From an uncultured bacterium (lineage in GTDB: Bacteria; Planctomycetota; UBA1135; GCA-002686595), in contig CALCXM010000074.1 of the NCBI GenBank assembly GCA_937905825.1, forward strand, positions 113,564 through 177,563: a stretch of 64,000 bases of DNA. The letters are read 5' to 3'. This document shows, piece after piece, positions 19,060 through 28,100 of the stretch. Both the position numbers and the translations under genes were made by a program. How positions within the stretch are numbered: position 1 is the stretch's first letter; every line of letters starts with the position of its first letter. The notes beneath the pieces are model-generated. The model saw nothing but the letters and a program-made list of their open reading frames with translations, did no database searches and had not been told where the DNA came from.

Positions 19060-20366
19060 TGAGCTCTTTCCTGGACGTTTTCCGCATCGAAGACACGCGG
19101 AACAAAATCGTGACAACAGTTCTGTTGTTGCTCGCATATCGATTGGGCTTCCAGGTTCCGATCCCCGGCATGAGTGCCGAACACCTCCAACGTGCTGGTG
19201 GGGGAAGTGTGCTCGGAATGATGAGCGCCTTCTCTGGCGGTGCTCTCGGTCAGACGACCGTGTTCAGCCTTGGAATCATGCCGTACATCTCGGCCTCGAT
19301 CATCTTCTCGATGCTCGGCAAGGTTTCGCCGACCATCGAGGCGATCACGAAGGAAGGGGCTTCAGGGCAGAAAAAGATCAACCAGTGGACGCGCTTGTCC
19401 GTGGTGCCGATCGCGCTCTTGCAAGCCATCTTCGTTTTCACCGGTGTGTTCCTTCAGGACACGTCGATGATCGACGAGAGCATGCGTGAGCATACCTTCC
19501 TGCTTGGGTTCATCGTGATTGCGTCCCTGATGGCCGGCGCACTCTTGGTCATGTGGATTGGTGAGTTGATCACCGAACACGGGGTCGGGAACGGAGCCTC
19601 ATTGATCATCATGGCGGGCATCATCGCCCAGATGCCGATCTCCCTGCTGGAGATGGCTTCCGATGAGGGCTTCTGGCAGATCCTGCTGCAGATCAGCGGT
19701 ATCTGGATCGTCACGGTCTTCTTCGTGACCTTCATTCACAAGGGCGCACGCCGTGTGCCGATCCAGTATGCGCGCCTGACTCGTGGTCGACGCGTCTACG
19801 GCGGTCAGCGCCACTATCTGCCCCTCAAGGTCAACATGGCCGGCGTGATGCCCATCATCTTCGCCTCCGTGATCTTCGTGGTGCCGGGCCTGCTCTTTGC
19901 ATGGCTCGAATGGGACGGCCTCGCCCGGATCTTCAGCGATACCACCGGATTCATCCACGTCAGCTTGTATGTGGCGCTCGTCTTCGGCTTCTGCTTCTTC
20001 TGGAACCGTCTGATGTTCCAGCCGGATGAGATCGCTGACAACCTGCGCGAGCACGGCTCCTTCATCCCCGGCATTCGGCCTGGTGCGAAGACTTCGGAGT
20101 ACCTCTCCAACGTCCTGACCCGCATCACCATTGCCGGCGCAGCCTTCCTTGCGGTGATCGCAGTCTTGCCGTCCTTCGTTACGAAGGACAGCTCCTTGCC
20201 CATGAGTCTCCAGTACTTCCTCGGTGGCACCTCGGTGCTGATCGTGGTGGGGGTGGCCTTGGAATTGGTGGACCGCTTGCAATCCCAACTGGTAGCCAAG
20301 GGCTACGACAGTCAGTCCGGCGGAAATTCCGGCGGACCTGGCTGGACCAAGAAGGACCGTTCATGA
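19059..20366 (+). CDS. secY: Protein translocase subunit SecY
   Basis: 435-residue core of the SecYEG channel in the inner membrane, with about ten hydrophobic segments. N-terminal YRLGFQVPIPGM, the plug-region GGALGQTTVFSLGIMPYISA and ITEHGVGNGASLIIMAGI signatures are present. The cytoplasmic loop RRVPIQYARLTRGRR and IPGIRPGAKTSEYLSNVLTR match the ribosome/SecA contact loops. The GTG start at 19059 overlaps the rplO stop, with AGGAG eight bases upstream. Its stop overlaps the adk start. Confidence 0.98.
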   Translation: MSSFLDVFRIEDTRNKIVTTVLLLLAYRLGFQVPIPGMSAEHLQRAGGGSVLGMMSAFSGGALGQTTVFSLGIMPYISASIIFSMLGKVSPTIEAITKEGASGQKKINQWTRLSVVPIALLQAIFVFTGVFLQDTSMIDESMREHTFLLGFIVIASLMAGALLVMWIGELITEHGVGNGASLIIMAGIIAQMPISLLEMASDEGFWQILLQISGIWIVTVFFVTFIHKGARRVPIQYARLTRGRRVYGGQRHYLPLKVNMAGVMPIIFASVIFVVPGLLFAWLEWDGLARIFSDTTGFIHVSLYVALVFGFCFFWNRLMFQPDEIADNLREHGSFIPGIRPGAKTSEYLSNVLTRITIAGAAFLAVIAVLPSFVTKDSSLPMSLQYFLGGTSVLIVVGVALELVDRLQSQLVAKGYDSQSGGNSGGPGWTKKDRS

Positions 20367-21055
20367 GTTCGACGGGCAACACAGTGTCCTCGACGGGCAA
20401 CACTGGCGGGCAGGTCTTGATCCTGCTCGGCCCTCCCGGTGCTGGGAAGGGAACTCAAGCTCTGCGGCTCGCCGCCGAGTGTGAGATCCCTCATATTTCC
20501 ACGGGCGATCTCTTCCGGCACAACCTCAAAGAGGGGACGGAGCTGGGGAAGAAGGCCAAAGGATTCATGGAAGGGGGCGGATTGGTCCCTGACGAGTTGG
20601 TTCTGGACATGCTCTTTGATCGGGTCGCCGCCGATGATTGCCGTGGGGGATACCTCCTGGACGGCTTTCCGCGCACCCTTCCCCAAGCGAAGGCCCTCAC
20701 CAAGGCCTTGGAGAACCAAAACAGCAAAACCTTGCTGCTAGAGGTCCCCGAGTCGGTCCTGGTTGGCCGGGCCGGCGGGCGCCTGCTCTGCAAGGGCTGC
20801 ACCAACATTCATCACGCTGAGTTTTCACCTCCTCAGAAGCCGGGAATCTGCGATTCCTGTCAGGGCGAACTGTACCGACGGAAGGACGATGAGCCAGAAG
20901 TTGTCAAAGAGCGCCTGAAGGTGTACCGCAAAGAGACCCAGCCGATGGTAGATTACTACCGCGAAACGGGAAGCTTGGAAGTCATCAACGGCGACCAGGC
21001 CCCCGATGTCGTATTTAGCGCCCTCAAAGAAGCTCTCGTTGGAGGAGGCTGCTAA
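20363..21055 (+). CDS. adk: Adenylate kinase, zinc LID type
   Basis: 230-residue enzyme interconverting AMP, ADP and ATP. P-loop [10 protein letters not shown] is at residues 22-31, STGDLFR binds AMP, and GFPRT follows. The long LID has a four-cysteine zinc site (CKGC and CDSC), as in Gram-positive-type long adenylate kinases. The first 14 residues are a duplicated SSTGNT-V/G unit encoded by a 21-bp direct repeat and are not part of the fold. ATG overlaps the secY TGA (ATGA). The map gene often found next is absent. Confidence 0.97.
   Translation: MSSTGNTVSSTGNTGGQVLILLGPPGAGKGTQALRLAAECEIPHISTGDLFRHNLKEGTELGKKAKGFMEGGGLVPDELVLDMLFDRVAADDCRGGYLLDGFPRTLPQAKALTKALENQNSKTLLLEVPESVLVGRAGGRLLCKGCTNIHHAEFSPPQKPGICDSCQGELYRRKDDEPEVVKERLKVYRKETQPMVDYYRETGSLEVINGDQAPDVVFSALKEALVGGGC
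20366..20407 (+). repeat. two 21-bp direct repeats at adk 5' end
   Basis: Two adjacent 21-bp units (AGTTCGACGGGCAACACA-like, then TCCTCGACGGGCAACACT-like) keep the reading frame and duplicate SSTGNT at the adenylate kinase N-terminus. Confidence 0.8.
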
Positions 21056-21300
21056 TGGCAAAAGAAGAACCGATCGTCGTGGAAGCGATTGTGGAGGAAG
21101 CCCTCCCCAATGCTCGCTTTCGCGCAAGACTGGAGTCAGGTCATGAGATTCTGGCCCATGTAAGTGGCAAGATGCGGATGCACTACATCCGCATCATGGC
21201 CGGAGACAAAATCACCGTCGAGATGTCCCCTTACGACCTGACAAAGGGTCGTATCACCTCGCGCGGAGACCGTAAGTATCGACGGAGACGTAGAAGATGA
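21055..21300 (+). CDS. infA: Translation initiation factor IF-1
   Basis: 81-residue S1/OB-fold protein that blocks the A site during initiation. It begins [39 protein letters not shown] and [16 protein letters not shown] are the diagnostic strands. It ends in an unusually long run of arginines (RRRRRR). The start shares one base with the adk TAA; the stop overlaps the rpmJ start. Confidence 0.98.
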   Translation: MAKEEPIVVEAIVEEALPNARFRARLESGHEILAHVSGKMRMHYIRIMAGDKITVEMSPYDLTKGRITSRGDRKYRRRRRR

Positions 21301-21416
21301 AAGTCCGGAGTAGTGTTCGCCGCATGTGCGTGAACTGCAAGTTGGTCCGACGCCGCGGCGTCCTTCGTGTGATCTGCAGCAGTGACCCACGCCACAAGCA
21401 GCGACAGGGTAAGTAG
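21297..21416 (+). CDS. rpmJ: 50S ribosomal protein L36
   Basis: 39-residue bL36. [20 protein letters not shown] opens the protein; zinc ligands are Cys11, Cys14, Cys27 and His33, so this is the zinc-binding form. The ATG at 21297 overlaps the infA TGA (ATGA). The order infA-rpmJ-rpsM is conserved in many bacteria. A 139-nt gap without a gene precedes rpsM. Confidence 0.95.
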   Translation: MKVRSSVRRMCVNCKLVRRRGVLRVICSSDPRHKQRQGK

Positions 21417-21555
21417 GCCATAGGCCACCACAACAATCTCGAACGAGGCGCTGGGTTCTGCCCGGTGGCCAAATGCCGCCAGAGGCAAGAACCAACCGTC
21501 CCCCTAAGGGGCAAAAACAAAAAGCCATGATCATGAGCACGAAGGAGCCATCAGT

Positions 21556-21939
21556 ATGCCGCGCGTAGTTGGTGTAGACATCCCGAACCATAAGCGTCTC
21601 GAGTTTGCGCTTACATACATCTATGGGGTGGGCACTACCCGTTCCAAGATCGTGTGCGAGGAGCTCAAGTTGGACCCCGCCATGAAGGCCCGGGACCTGA
21701 CGGAAGAACAGATCACCACGCTCGCGACGCATCTTTCCAAGACCTACGAGGTTGAGGGTGATTTGCGTCGGAGCAAGGCGGCGGCTATCGCGCGTTTGCG
21801 CGACATTGGCTGCTACCGGGGTCTTCGTCACCGTCGTGGCTTGCCCGTTCGCGGTCAGCGCACACGTACCAACGCCCGTGGGCGGAAGGGTCCGAAGAAG
21901 ACGGTTGCCGGCAAGAAGTCGGTGAAGGGCATGAAGTAG
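21556..21939 (+). CDS. rpsM: 30S ribosomal protein S13
   Basis: 127-residue uS13, in the 30S head contacting the 50S and P-site t[40 protein letters not shown] and the C-terminal signature [20 protein letters not shown] are canonical, ending in a basic tail GKKSVKGMK. It starts the alpha-type block rpsM-rpsK-rpsD-rpoA-rplQ. GAAGGAG precedes the ATG by about 10 nt. Confidence 0.98.
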   Translation: MPRVVGVDIPNHKRLEFALTYIYGVGTTRSKIVCEELKLDPAMKARDLTEEQITTLATHLSKTYEVEGDLRRSKAAAIARLRDIGCYRGLRHRRGLPVRGQRTRTNARGRKGPKKTVAGKKSVKGMK

Positions 21940-22084
21940 GCGGGTGGCCTGTCCAACGCGGCAGGCTTCTCCCTTGTGACTTCAGTCTTTCTAAGGTCCT
22001 GGGACCTGGGCGCCTCTGCTTGAGTCGTCCCGCAGCCCAAGGCCAGACAGATAGAACGGCACCTCAAGCTAAGAACATAGAACA

Positions 22085-22465
22085 ATGGCAAAAACCACAA
22101 AACGCAAGCCGAAGAAGAACGTCTCCAAAGGCGTTGTTCACATCAAGGCCAGCTTCAACAACACGATCGTCACGATCACCGACCCCAGTGGGGCGGCGGT
22201 CTCCGCCGGTTCCGCAGGAGCCATGGGTTTCAAGGGCACTCGTAAGAGCACCCCTTTCGCTGCCCAGCGTGCCTCCGACAGCGCCGCCGCCGCCGCCATC
22301 CGTCATGGTATGCGCGAAGTCGATGTCCGCGTGAAGGGCGCCGGGTCTGGCCGTGAGTCGGCCATCCGGGCTCTGAACAATGCCGGTCTCAAGGTCATCT
22401 CCATCGAGGACGTGACCCCTCTTCCTCACAACGGATGCCGCGCCAGCAAGCGGCGTCGCGTCTAG
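22085..22465 (+). CDS. rpsK: 30S ribosomal protein S11
   Basis: 126-residue uS11, on the 30S platform near the E site. [20 protein letters not shown] and the C-terminal [25 protein letters not shown] are diagnostic. The N-terminus is basic. The start follows AGAACA with no clear Shine-Dalgarno. A 145-nt gap separates it from rpsM, with no gene in it. Confidence 0.98.
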   Translation: MAKTTKRKPKKNVSKGVVHIKASFNNTIVTITDPSGAAVSAGSAGAMGFKGTRKSTPFAAQRASDSAAAAAIRHGMREVDVRVKGAGSGRESAIRALNNAGLKVISIEDVTPLPHNGCRASKRRRV

Positions 22466-22501
22466 GTCCACAACTGATCCACGAAGGACAGGACACGAAC
22501 A

Positions 22502-23128
22502 ATGGCTCGATATACGGGTAATAAGTGCAAGCTGTGCCGCCGGGAAGGGATGAAGCTCTTCTTGAAAGGCCAGAGATGTTTCGCAGACAAGTGTGCGCTC
22601 GCGCGCAGGGACTACCCGCCGGGAGTTCACGCGCAGAAGCGCACGAAAGTGACCGAGTACGGTGTTCGCCTGCGCGAGAAGCAGAAGCTCAAGCGCATTT
22701 ACGGCGTCCAGGAGAAGCAGTTCAAGCTGTACTTCAAGGAAGCCGAGCGTCTCAAGGGCAACACGGGGGAAAACCTCCTCATGCTGCTCGAGCGTCGTTT
22801 GGACAACGTGGTGCTTTCGAGTGGATTTGCGCTCAGCCGCAACCACGCACGCCAGCTGATCAACCACGGTCACTTCATGGTGAACGAGCGTCGTGTGGAC
22901 ATCTGTTCCTTCCAGGTTCGCCCTGGGGACAAGTTGACTCCCTCGACCAAAGAGAACACCCGGAAGATCGTTGCTGAGGCCGTTGAAGTGAACAAGTCCC
23001 AGCCCGTTCCCAAGTGGATCGAAGCTGCCGGCGATGTGCTGACTTCCTCCGTGATCGGTATCCCGACCCGCGAAGACGTGCCCCATCCGATCCAAGAGCA
23101 GCTCATCATCGAGCTCTGCTCGAAGTAA
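22502..23128 (+). CDS. rpsD: 30S ribosomal protein S4
   Basis: 208-residue uS4, a primary 16S binder and fidelity protein. It starts MARYTGNKCKLCRREG, with a four-cysteine zinc site (CKLC ... CFADKC) typical of the C+ form. The S4 domain signature is LERRLDNVVLSSGFALSRN followed by ARQLINHGHFMVN. AAGGA lies 14 nt before the ATG. In many bacteria S4 represses the alpha operon; three hairpins follow this gene before rpoA. Confidence 0.98.
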   Translation: MARYTGNKCKLCRREGMKLFLKGQRCFADKCALARRDYPPGVHAQKRTKVTEYGVRLREKQKLKRIYGVQEKQFKLYFKEAERLKGNTGENLLMLLERRLDNVVLSSGFALSRNHARQLINHGHFMVNERRVDICSFQVRPGDKLTPSTKENTRKIVAEAVEVNKSQPVPKWIEAAGDVLTSSVIGIPTREDVPHPIQEQLIIELCSK

Positions 23129-23138
23129 GGATCCTAAA

Positions 23139-23234
23139 GGGCCCCGATATTCGGGCCAGCTTAGGAACGATCCTGCGCGCCCCCATGATGGGGGCGAGCA
23201 ACCATCAAAAAGAGCGGGGTGAGGCCACCCCGCT
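23139..23234 (+). promoter_or_regulatory. three consecutive hairpins between rpsD and rpoA
   Basis: GGCCC/GGGCC with a bulge and TAT loop at 23139-23157; CGCCCCCA-TGA-TGGGGGCG at 23178-23196; AGCGGGGTG / CACCCCGCT at 23213-23234. None has a U-tract directly after it. They may attenuate or process the transcript between ribosomal protein and RNA polymerase genes. Confidence 0.45.
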
Positions 23235-23329
23235 TGACTCATCCCCAGCCCTGTTTGGATTTACCCAACTTGGCCTGCGGGCTACGCACAAAACACACGG
23301 CACGAGCCGAGTAAGCACGATAAAGACAA

Positions 23330-24319
23330 ATGAGGATTCGCTGGCGTAATCTAGAGCTGCCCTCGCGGGTAGTGCCCGACACCGAGACGATGACCTCGGA
23401 CTACGGGAGCTTCGTGATTGAGCCCTTCGAGCGTGGTTTCGGCCACACGATCGGCAATGGTCTGCGGCGCGTGCTGCTGTCCTCGATCGAGGGTAGCGCG
23501 ATCACGGCTGTTCGTATCGAACACGCTGCCCACGAGTTTGATTCCCTGGACGGGGTTTATGAGGACGTCACTGACATCATCCTCAACCTCAAGAAACTGC
23601 GGATCAAGCACGAGGGTGAGGGCACCATCAAGTGCCGCATCAAGAAGTCGACCAAGGGCGAAGTGACTGGCGCCGATGTGGAATGTGAAGGGGACGCCAG
23701 CGTGGCGAACCCGGAGCTGCATATCGCCACCCTGACCCTCGACACGGACTTCGAAGTGGAGTTGGACGTGAAGCGTGGCCGAGGCTACGTGCCCTCCGAG
23801 GAGAACCAGGACGTTTCGCACCCCTTAGGAACGATTCCGGTCGACTCGATCTACTCACCGGTGCACCGCGTTCGTTATGCGATCGAGGCCACACGAGTGG
23901 GCAAGTTCACCAACTACGATCGCTTGGTCCTGGAAATCTGGACCGACGGTACGGTGAGCCCCGAGCTCGCCTTGGTGGAGGCCGCCAAGGTCTATCGTCG
24001 TCACTTGAACGCGTTCGTGATGTTCGACTCGAAGGGAGACGGCGACTTTGTCGCTGCGGATCCTAGCGCGTCGGAATTCAACGAAGCCAACCGGGAGAAC
24101 ACGGAGCTCAACAACGCCCTCGAGGCGCCGATCTCCGACTTGGAACTCTCCGTGCGGGCGCGCAACTGCCTGGATGGTGCCAACCTTCGGACCCTGTTCG
24201 ACCTGGTCACTCTTTCCGAGAACGAGGTGATCAACCTCAAAAACCTCGGCAAGACCTCCCTTACTGAGATCAAGAACAAGCTGAGCGAGCGTGGACTCAG
24301 CCTAGGAATGAGCGTCTGA
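23330..24319 (+). CDS. rpoA: RNA polymerase alpha subunit
   Basis: 329-residue alpha subunit, the assembly scaffold and activator target of RNA polymerase. The N-terminal domain contains FVIEPFERGFGHTIGNGLRR and VLLSSIEGSAITAVRIE; the dimerisation and beta/beta' contact segments follow. The C-terminal domain (about residues 255-325) holds LELSVRARNCLDGANLRTL and NLGKTSLTEIKNKLSERG, the helix-hairpin-helix that binds UP elements. The start codon is preceded by AAGACAA without a clear Shine-Dalgarno. Confidence 0.98.
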   Translation: MRIRWRNLELPSRVVPDTETMTSDYGSFVIEPFERGFGHTIGNGLRRVLLSSIEGSAITAVRIEHAAHEFDSLDGVYEDVTDIILNLKKLRIKHEGEGTIKCRIKKSTKGEVTGADVECEGDASVANPELHIATLTLDTDFEVELDVKRGRGYVPSEENQDVSHPLGTIPVDSIYSPVHRVRYAIEATRVGKFTNYDRLVLEIWTDGTVSPELALVEAAKVYRRHLNAFVMFDSKGDGDFVAADPSASEFNEANRENTELNNALEAPISDLELSVRARNCLDGANLRTLFDLVTLSENEVINLKNLGKTSLTEIKNKLSERGLSLGMSV

Positions 24320-24366
24320 GCCCGTTCCGCAAGGAATAAGCCAGACCCAATTGGAGTCATAATAAG

Positions 24367-24759
24367 ATGCGACACAGAGTATCCGGAGCCAAGCTCGGAC
24401 GGACGGCCAGCCACAGAACCGCAATGATGCGGAACATGGCGTCCTCCATCATCGAGCACGAACGAATCACCACCACTCTCGTCAAAGCGAAGGCCATCAA
24501 GCCTTTCGTCGAGAAGCTGGTCACCCTGTCGAAGATTGACAACGTCCACAATCGTCGCCGCGCTTTCGCGCAGCTGCGCAACAAGGCCGCTGTCATCAAG
24601 CTCTTCGAGACGATTGGTCCGCGCTTCAGTGCACGGCCCGGCGGCTACTGCCGTATTCTCAAGCTGGCTAAGCCCCGCTTGGGCGATGCTGCCCCCCGCG
24701 GCATCATCGAGTTCGTCGAACGCTCGATCGAGGTCTCGATCGGCAGCGACGACGAGTAG
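24367..24759 (+). CDS. rplQ: 50S ribosomal protein L17
   Basis: 130-residue bL17, near the tunnel exit. MRHRVSGAKLGRTASHRTAM and the signature MASSIIEHERITTTLVKAKA are diagnostic; GGYCRILKLAKPRLGDAAP matches the C-terminal strand. It is the last gene of the alpha block and is followed by an intrinsic terminator. Confidence 0.98.
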   Translation: MRHRVSGAKLGRTASHRTAMMRNMASSIIEHERITTTLVKAKAIKPFVEKLVTLSKIDNVHNRRRAFAQLRNKAAVIKLFETIGPRFSARPGGYCRILKLAKPRLGDAAPRGIIEFVERSIEVSIGSDDE

Positions 24760-24791
24760 CCGGCTTCCAGCCAGCCCCACAACTTAGATCT

Positions 24792-24838
24792 GCCCCCTTG
24801 ATTCGGCCTTGCCGGAACAGGGGGGCGGGTTTGTTTGT
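24792..24838 (+). terminator. intrinsic terminator after rplQ
   Basis: Outer stem GCCCCCTTG (24792-24800) with CAGGGGGGC (24818-24826), one G-U pair, and an inner TTCGGC / GCCGGAA stem. It is followed by GGGTTTGTTTGT. It closes the long ribosomal superoperon. Confidence 0.7.
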
Positions 24839-24847
24839 GGCCACCTC

Positions 24848-25120
24848 TGTGCCGCCTAGCCCAGCGTTGGTGCCATCGAGTGTCCATTGATAGGTGGACC
24901 GTTCGCCATCAAAGCGAAGGGCGTCCATGGTGAGGACCAGGCCGTGGAGTTCCTCCATGAAGCTCTTGGCTGTAGCTTCAAGCTGATCACGTCCGACCGA
25001 AGGCTCCTTCCTATTGATTTGAAGTGAGCCATTCTTGGCGTGGTGGGCACCCACGCTGGCTGGATTCTGACGACTCCAGGCTTTGGTGTCGCTACGCGCG
25101 AAGTCTTGCGTGTCGGACAT
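24848..25120 (-). pseudogene. truncated NTF2/SnoaL-like protein remnant
   Basis: The - strand reading starting ATG at 25120 gives MSDTQDFARSDTKAW, then HAKNGSLQINRKEPSVGRD, SFMEELHGLVLTMDALRF and YQWTLDGTNAGLGGT. This is the first ~91 residues of an NTF2-like/SnoaL domain (ketosteroid-isomerase fold). Similarity stops at the GGT; the frame then runs into the rplQ terminator, so the C-terminal third is lost. No function can be assigned to the fragment. The rest of the rplQ-dnaE gap (24760-25190) holds only the terminator. It could alternatively be an expressed short protein, but the break at a conserved core strand argues for decay. Confidence 0.6.
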
Positions 25121-25190
25121 ACTCATCACCCGCAAACGGTCGGCCTAGCGACGTTGCACGGACTGGGGGGGGGCTCGATTGGCCTAGCGC

Positions 25191-28100
25191 CTACACTCTG
25201 GTCATGTGCACGCGGCCCGAACCCAGCAGCTTGTGGATGTCGACGGCCAGATCATTCGTGATCGCGACAGCGAACTTGTTGTCCGCGCGAACCCGGCGGC
25301 TCGCGCCATCGTTGCCGGTCACTTGGAAGTACAGGGGTTGCTTGCCCTTGTGAGCACCGATCGTCTCGCGCAAGGGTTGGAGCAGTCCCTTGTCCTCGGG
25401 GCCGAGGTTGACCATCAGGCCTCCTTGGAAGCGTGCTAGGGCTTCTTCCAGGGTCATGACCTCGTCCAGGATCATGGCGGGCTCTTCGCTGTCCTCTTCC
25501 ACCTTGCCGCGGATGACGGCCACGCTGCCATCGATCAGACTGTCCTTGACCTCTTCGTAGGTTCGCGGGAAGCAGGTGATGTTGACGCTGCCCTTGAGGT
25601 CTTCGAGTCGGAAGCGCGCCATTTTGGAGCCCGCCATGCGTCCGGACTTCACCACCATGATCTGCAAGCCCATGATCATGCCGGCAAGAGAGATGTCGGA
25701 GGCTCCCCCCATGGAGGCGATGCGGTCGGTGCTTCCGCTCGAGAGCATCGCGATCAGACCCGCGCGTTCCTCGAGCGGATGTCCTGAAAGGTAGAAGCCC
25801 AAGACATCGAACTCGGCCTTGAGGGTATCGGCCTTGTTCCAGGCTTTGCTGTCGTCGATACCGTCGCTCGCAGACTCTTGCTTATCGGTACCGGGGCTGG
25901 CGCCGAAGAGTGAAGTTTGGCCTGACTTGCGGTCCTTGGCCGCGCGATTTCCGTCCGCGAAGGCTGACTCGAGCCCGGCCAAGACCGCCCCGCGGTTGTG
26001 ACCTCCCGGGTCGAACATACCGGCTTTGATGAGCGCCTCCATGGCGCCCTTGCCCACTTCCGCTGGCGTGACCACCGAGCACAGTTCGTGCAGGGTCAGC
26101 TCGCGGTTTTCCTTGCGCAGCTTCTCACGGCCTGCCAGTAGGGCTTCCACGGCCTTTTGTCCCGTGCCCTTGATCGCCCCGAGGCCAAAGCGAATGCCCG
26201 TGTCCTCGACGGCGAACTCCCAAGCAGACTTCGCGATGTCGGGAAAACGGATGTCGATGCCCGAGTTGCGGGCGTCGTCGGAGAGCTCTTTGATCTTGGC
26301 CGCGTCGCCCATCTCGCAGGACATGTTGCCCGCCAGGAAGCAGGCGCGGAAGTGGGCCTTGAGGTACGCGGTTTGGTAGGTGACCAAGGCGTAGGCCGTG
26401 GAGTGCGATTTGTTGAAGCCGTAGCCACCGAACTTGATGATGTTGTCCCAGGTCTCCTGAGCCGTGCCTGGATCGCAACCGTTGGACACGGCCCCTTCGA
26501 GGAACTGGGCCGAGAACTTCTGCATGATCTCGGGCTTCTTCTTGCCCATGGCCTTGCGCAAGTTGTCCGCTTCGTTGAGCGAGAAGTTGGCCAAGGTGGA
26601 AGAGATCAGCATGACCTGTTCTTGGTACACGATGCAGCCGTAGGTTTCCTTGAGCAAGCCCACCAGGCTTTCGTGGGGGTAGATGATCTCCTCTTCCCCG
26701 TGCTTGCGCGCCACGAACATGTCGACCATGCCCGACTCCAAGGGGCCCGGGCGGTAAAGCGCAAGGATAGCGATTAAGTCCTCAAAGCAGTCGGGCTTGA
26801 TGCGCGTGATGAGCTTGCGCATGCCCTCGGATTCCAGCTGGAAGATGCCCTGGGTTTCCCCGGACATGAGCAGAGCGTAGGTCTTCGGATCGTCCAGGGG
26901 GATGGTCTCCAAGTCCGGCGGCGTAAGCCCGATCTTGGCGATGTTCGCGAGCCCACGGCCGAGGATGGTCAGGGTGCGCAGGCCCAAGTAGTCCATCTTC
27001 AAGAGCCCCATCTCCTCCAACTGCGGAGCGGGCCATTGGGTGACGATGTCCTCGCCGTTGAGGGCCAGGGGCACGTAGGAATCAATGGCCTTGTCCGCGA
27101 TCACCACACCGGCGGCGTGGGTCGACATGTGGCGAGCCAGGCCTTCGAGGGGCAGGCAGAGCTTGAACAACTCCTTCAAGTCCTCGCGGGCGGCGAGCTC
27201 GATCAGGTCTTCGTCCTGCTTGATGGACTTGGCCAGGGTTGGTGCGCCGGGACCCTGGGGGATCTTCTTGGCGATCATGTCCACGTCCTTCAACGGGATG
27301 TCGAGTACGCGCCCCACGTCGCGCACCACCGTTCGCGACGCCATGGTTCCGAACGTGGCGATTTGAGCCACCTTCTCGGAACCGTACTTTTCGCGGGTGT
27401 ACTGCATCACCCGTTCGCGACCTTCCTTGCAGAAGTCGATGTCGATGTCGGGCATCGAGACTCGAGCGCTGTTGAGGAAGCGTTCGAAAATGAGTCCGTA
27501 CTTGAGCGGGCAAACCCGAGTGATGTCCATCACGTAGGCGACCATGGAGCCCGCCGCCGATCCACGTCCGGGGCCCACCGGGATGCCATTGTCCCTGGCC
27601 CACTTGATCAAGTCCCAGACGATCAGGAAGTAGGAGACGAATCCAAGCTCGGTGATGACGCGTTTCTCGTACTCGAGTCGATCCCGGGCCTCCTTGTTGA
27701 CGGTGCCGTACTTCTGCGCGAGTCCCTCCTCGAGCAGGCGATCGAAGCACTCCTTCTCCGTCTCCCCGGTGCCGGGGTCGAAGATCGGCAAGTGGTACTC
27801 GCCGAATTCGATCTTCAGATCGGTTTGGCCGGCCACGTCCATGGTGGCCTTGACCGCTTCCGGCATGTCTCGGAAGAGATGGCCCATCTCCGCTCGCGTG
27901 CGGAAGAACAGGTCCTTGGTGTCGAAGCGGAAGCGCTTCTCGTCCGCCTTCTTCGCTCCTGTGTTGATGCACAGCAGCACATCTTGGGCTTCACAGTCCT
28001 CGTGCCTGAGGTAGTGAATGTCGTTGGTGGCGACCAGGGGAATGCCCGTGCGTTGGTGCAGCCGGTACATGCTCTCGTTGGCCGTGTTCTGATCGTCAAT

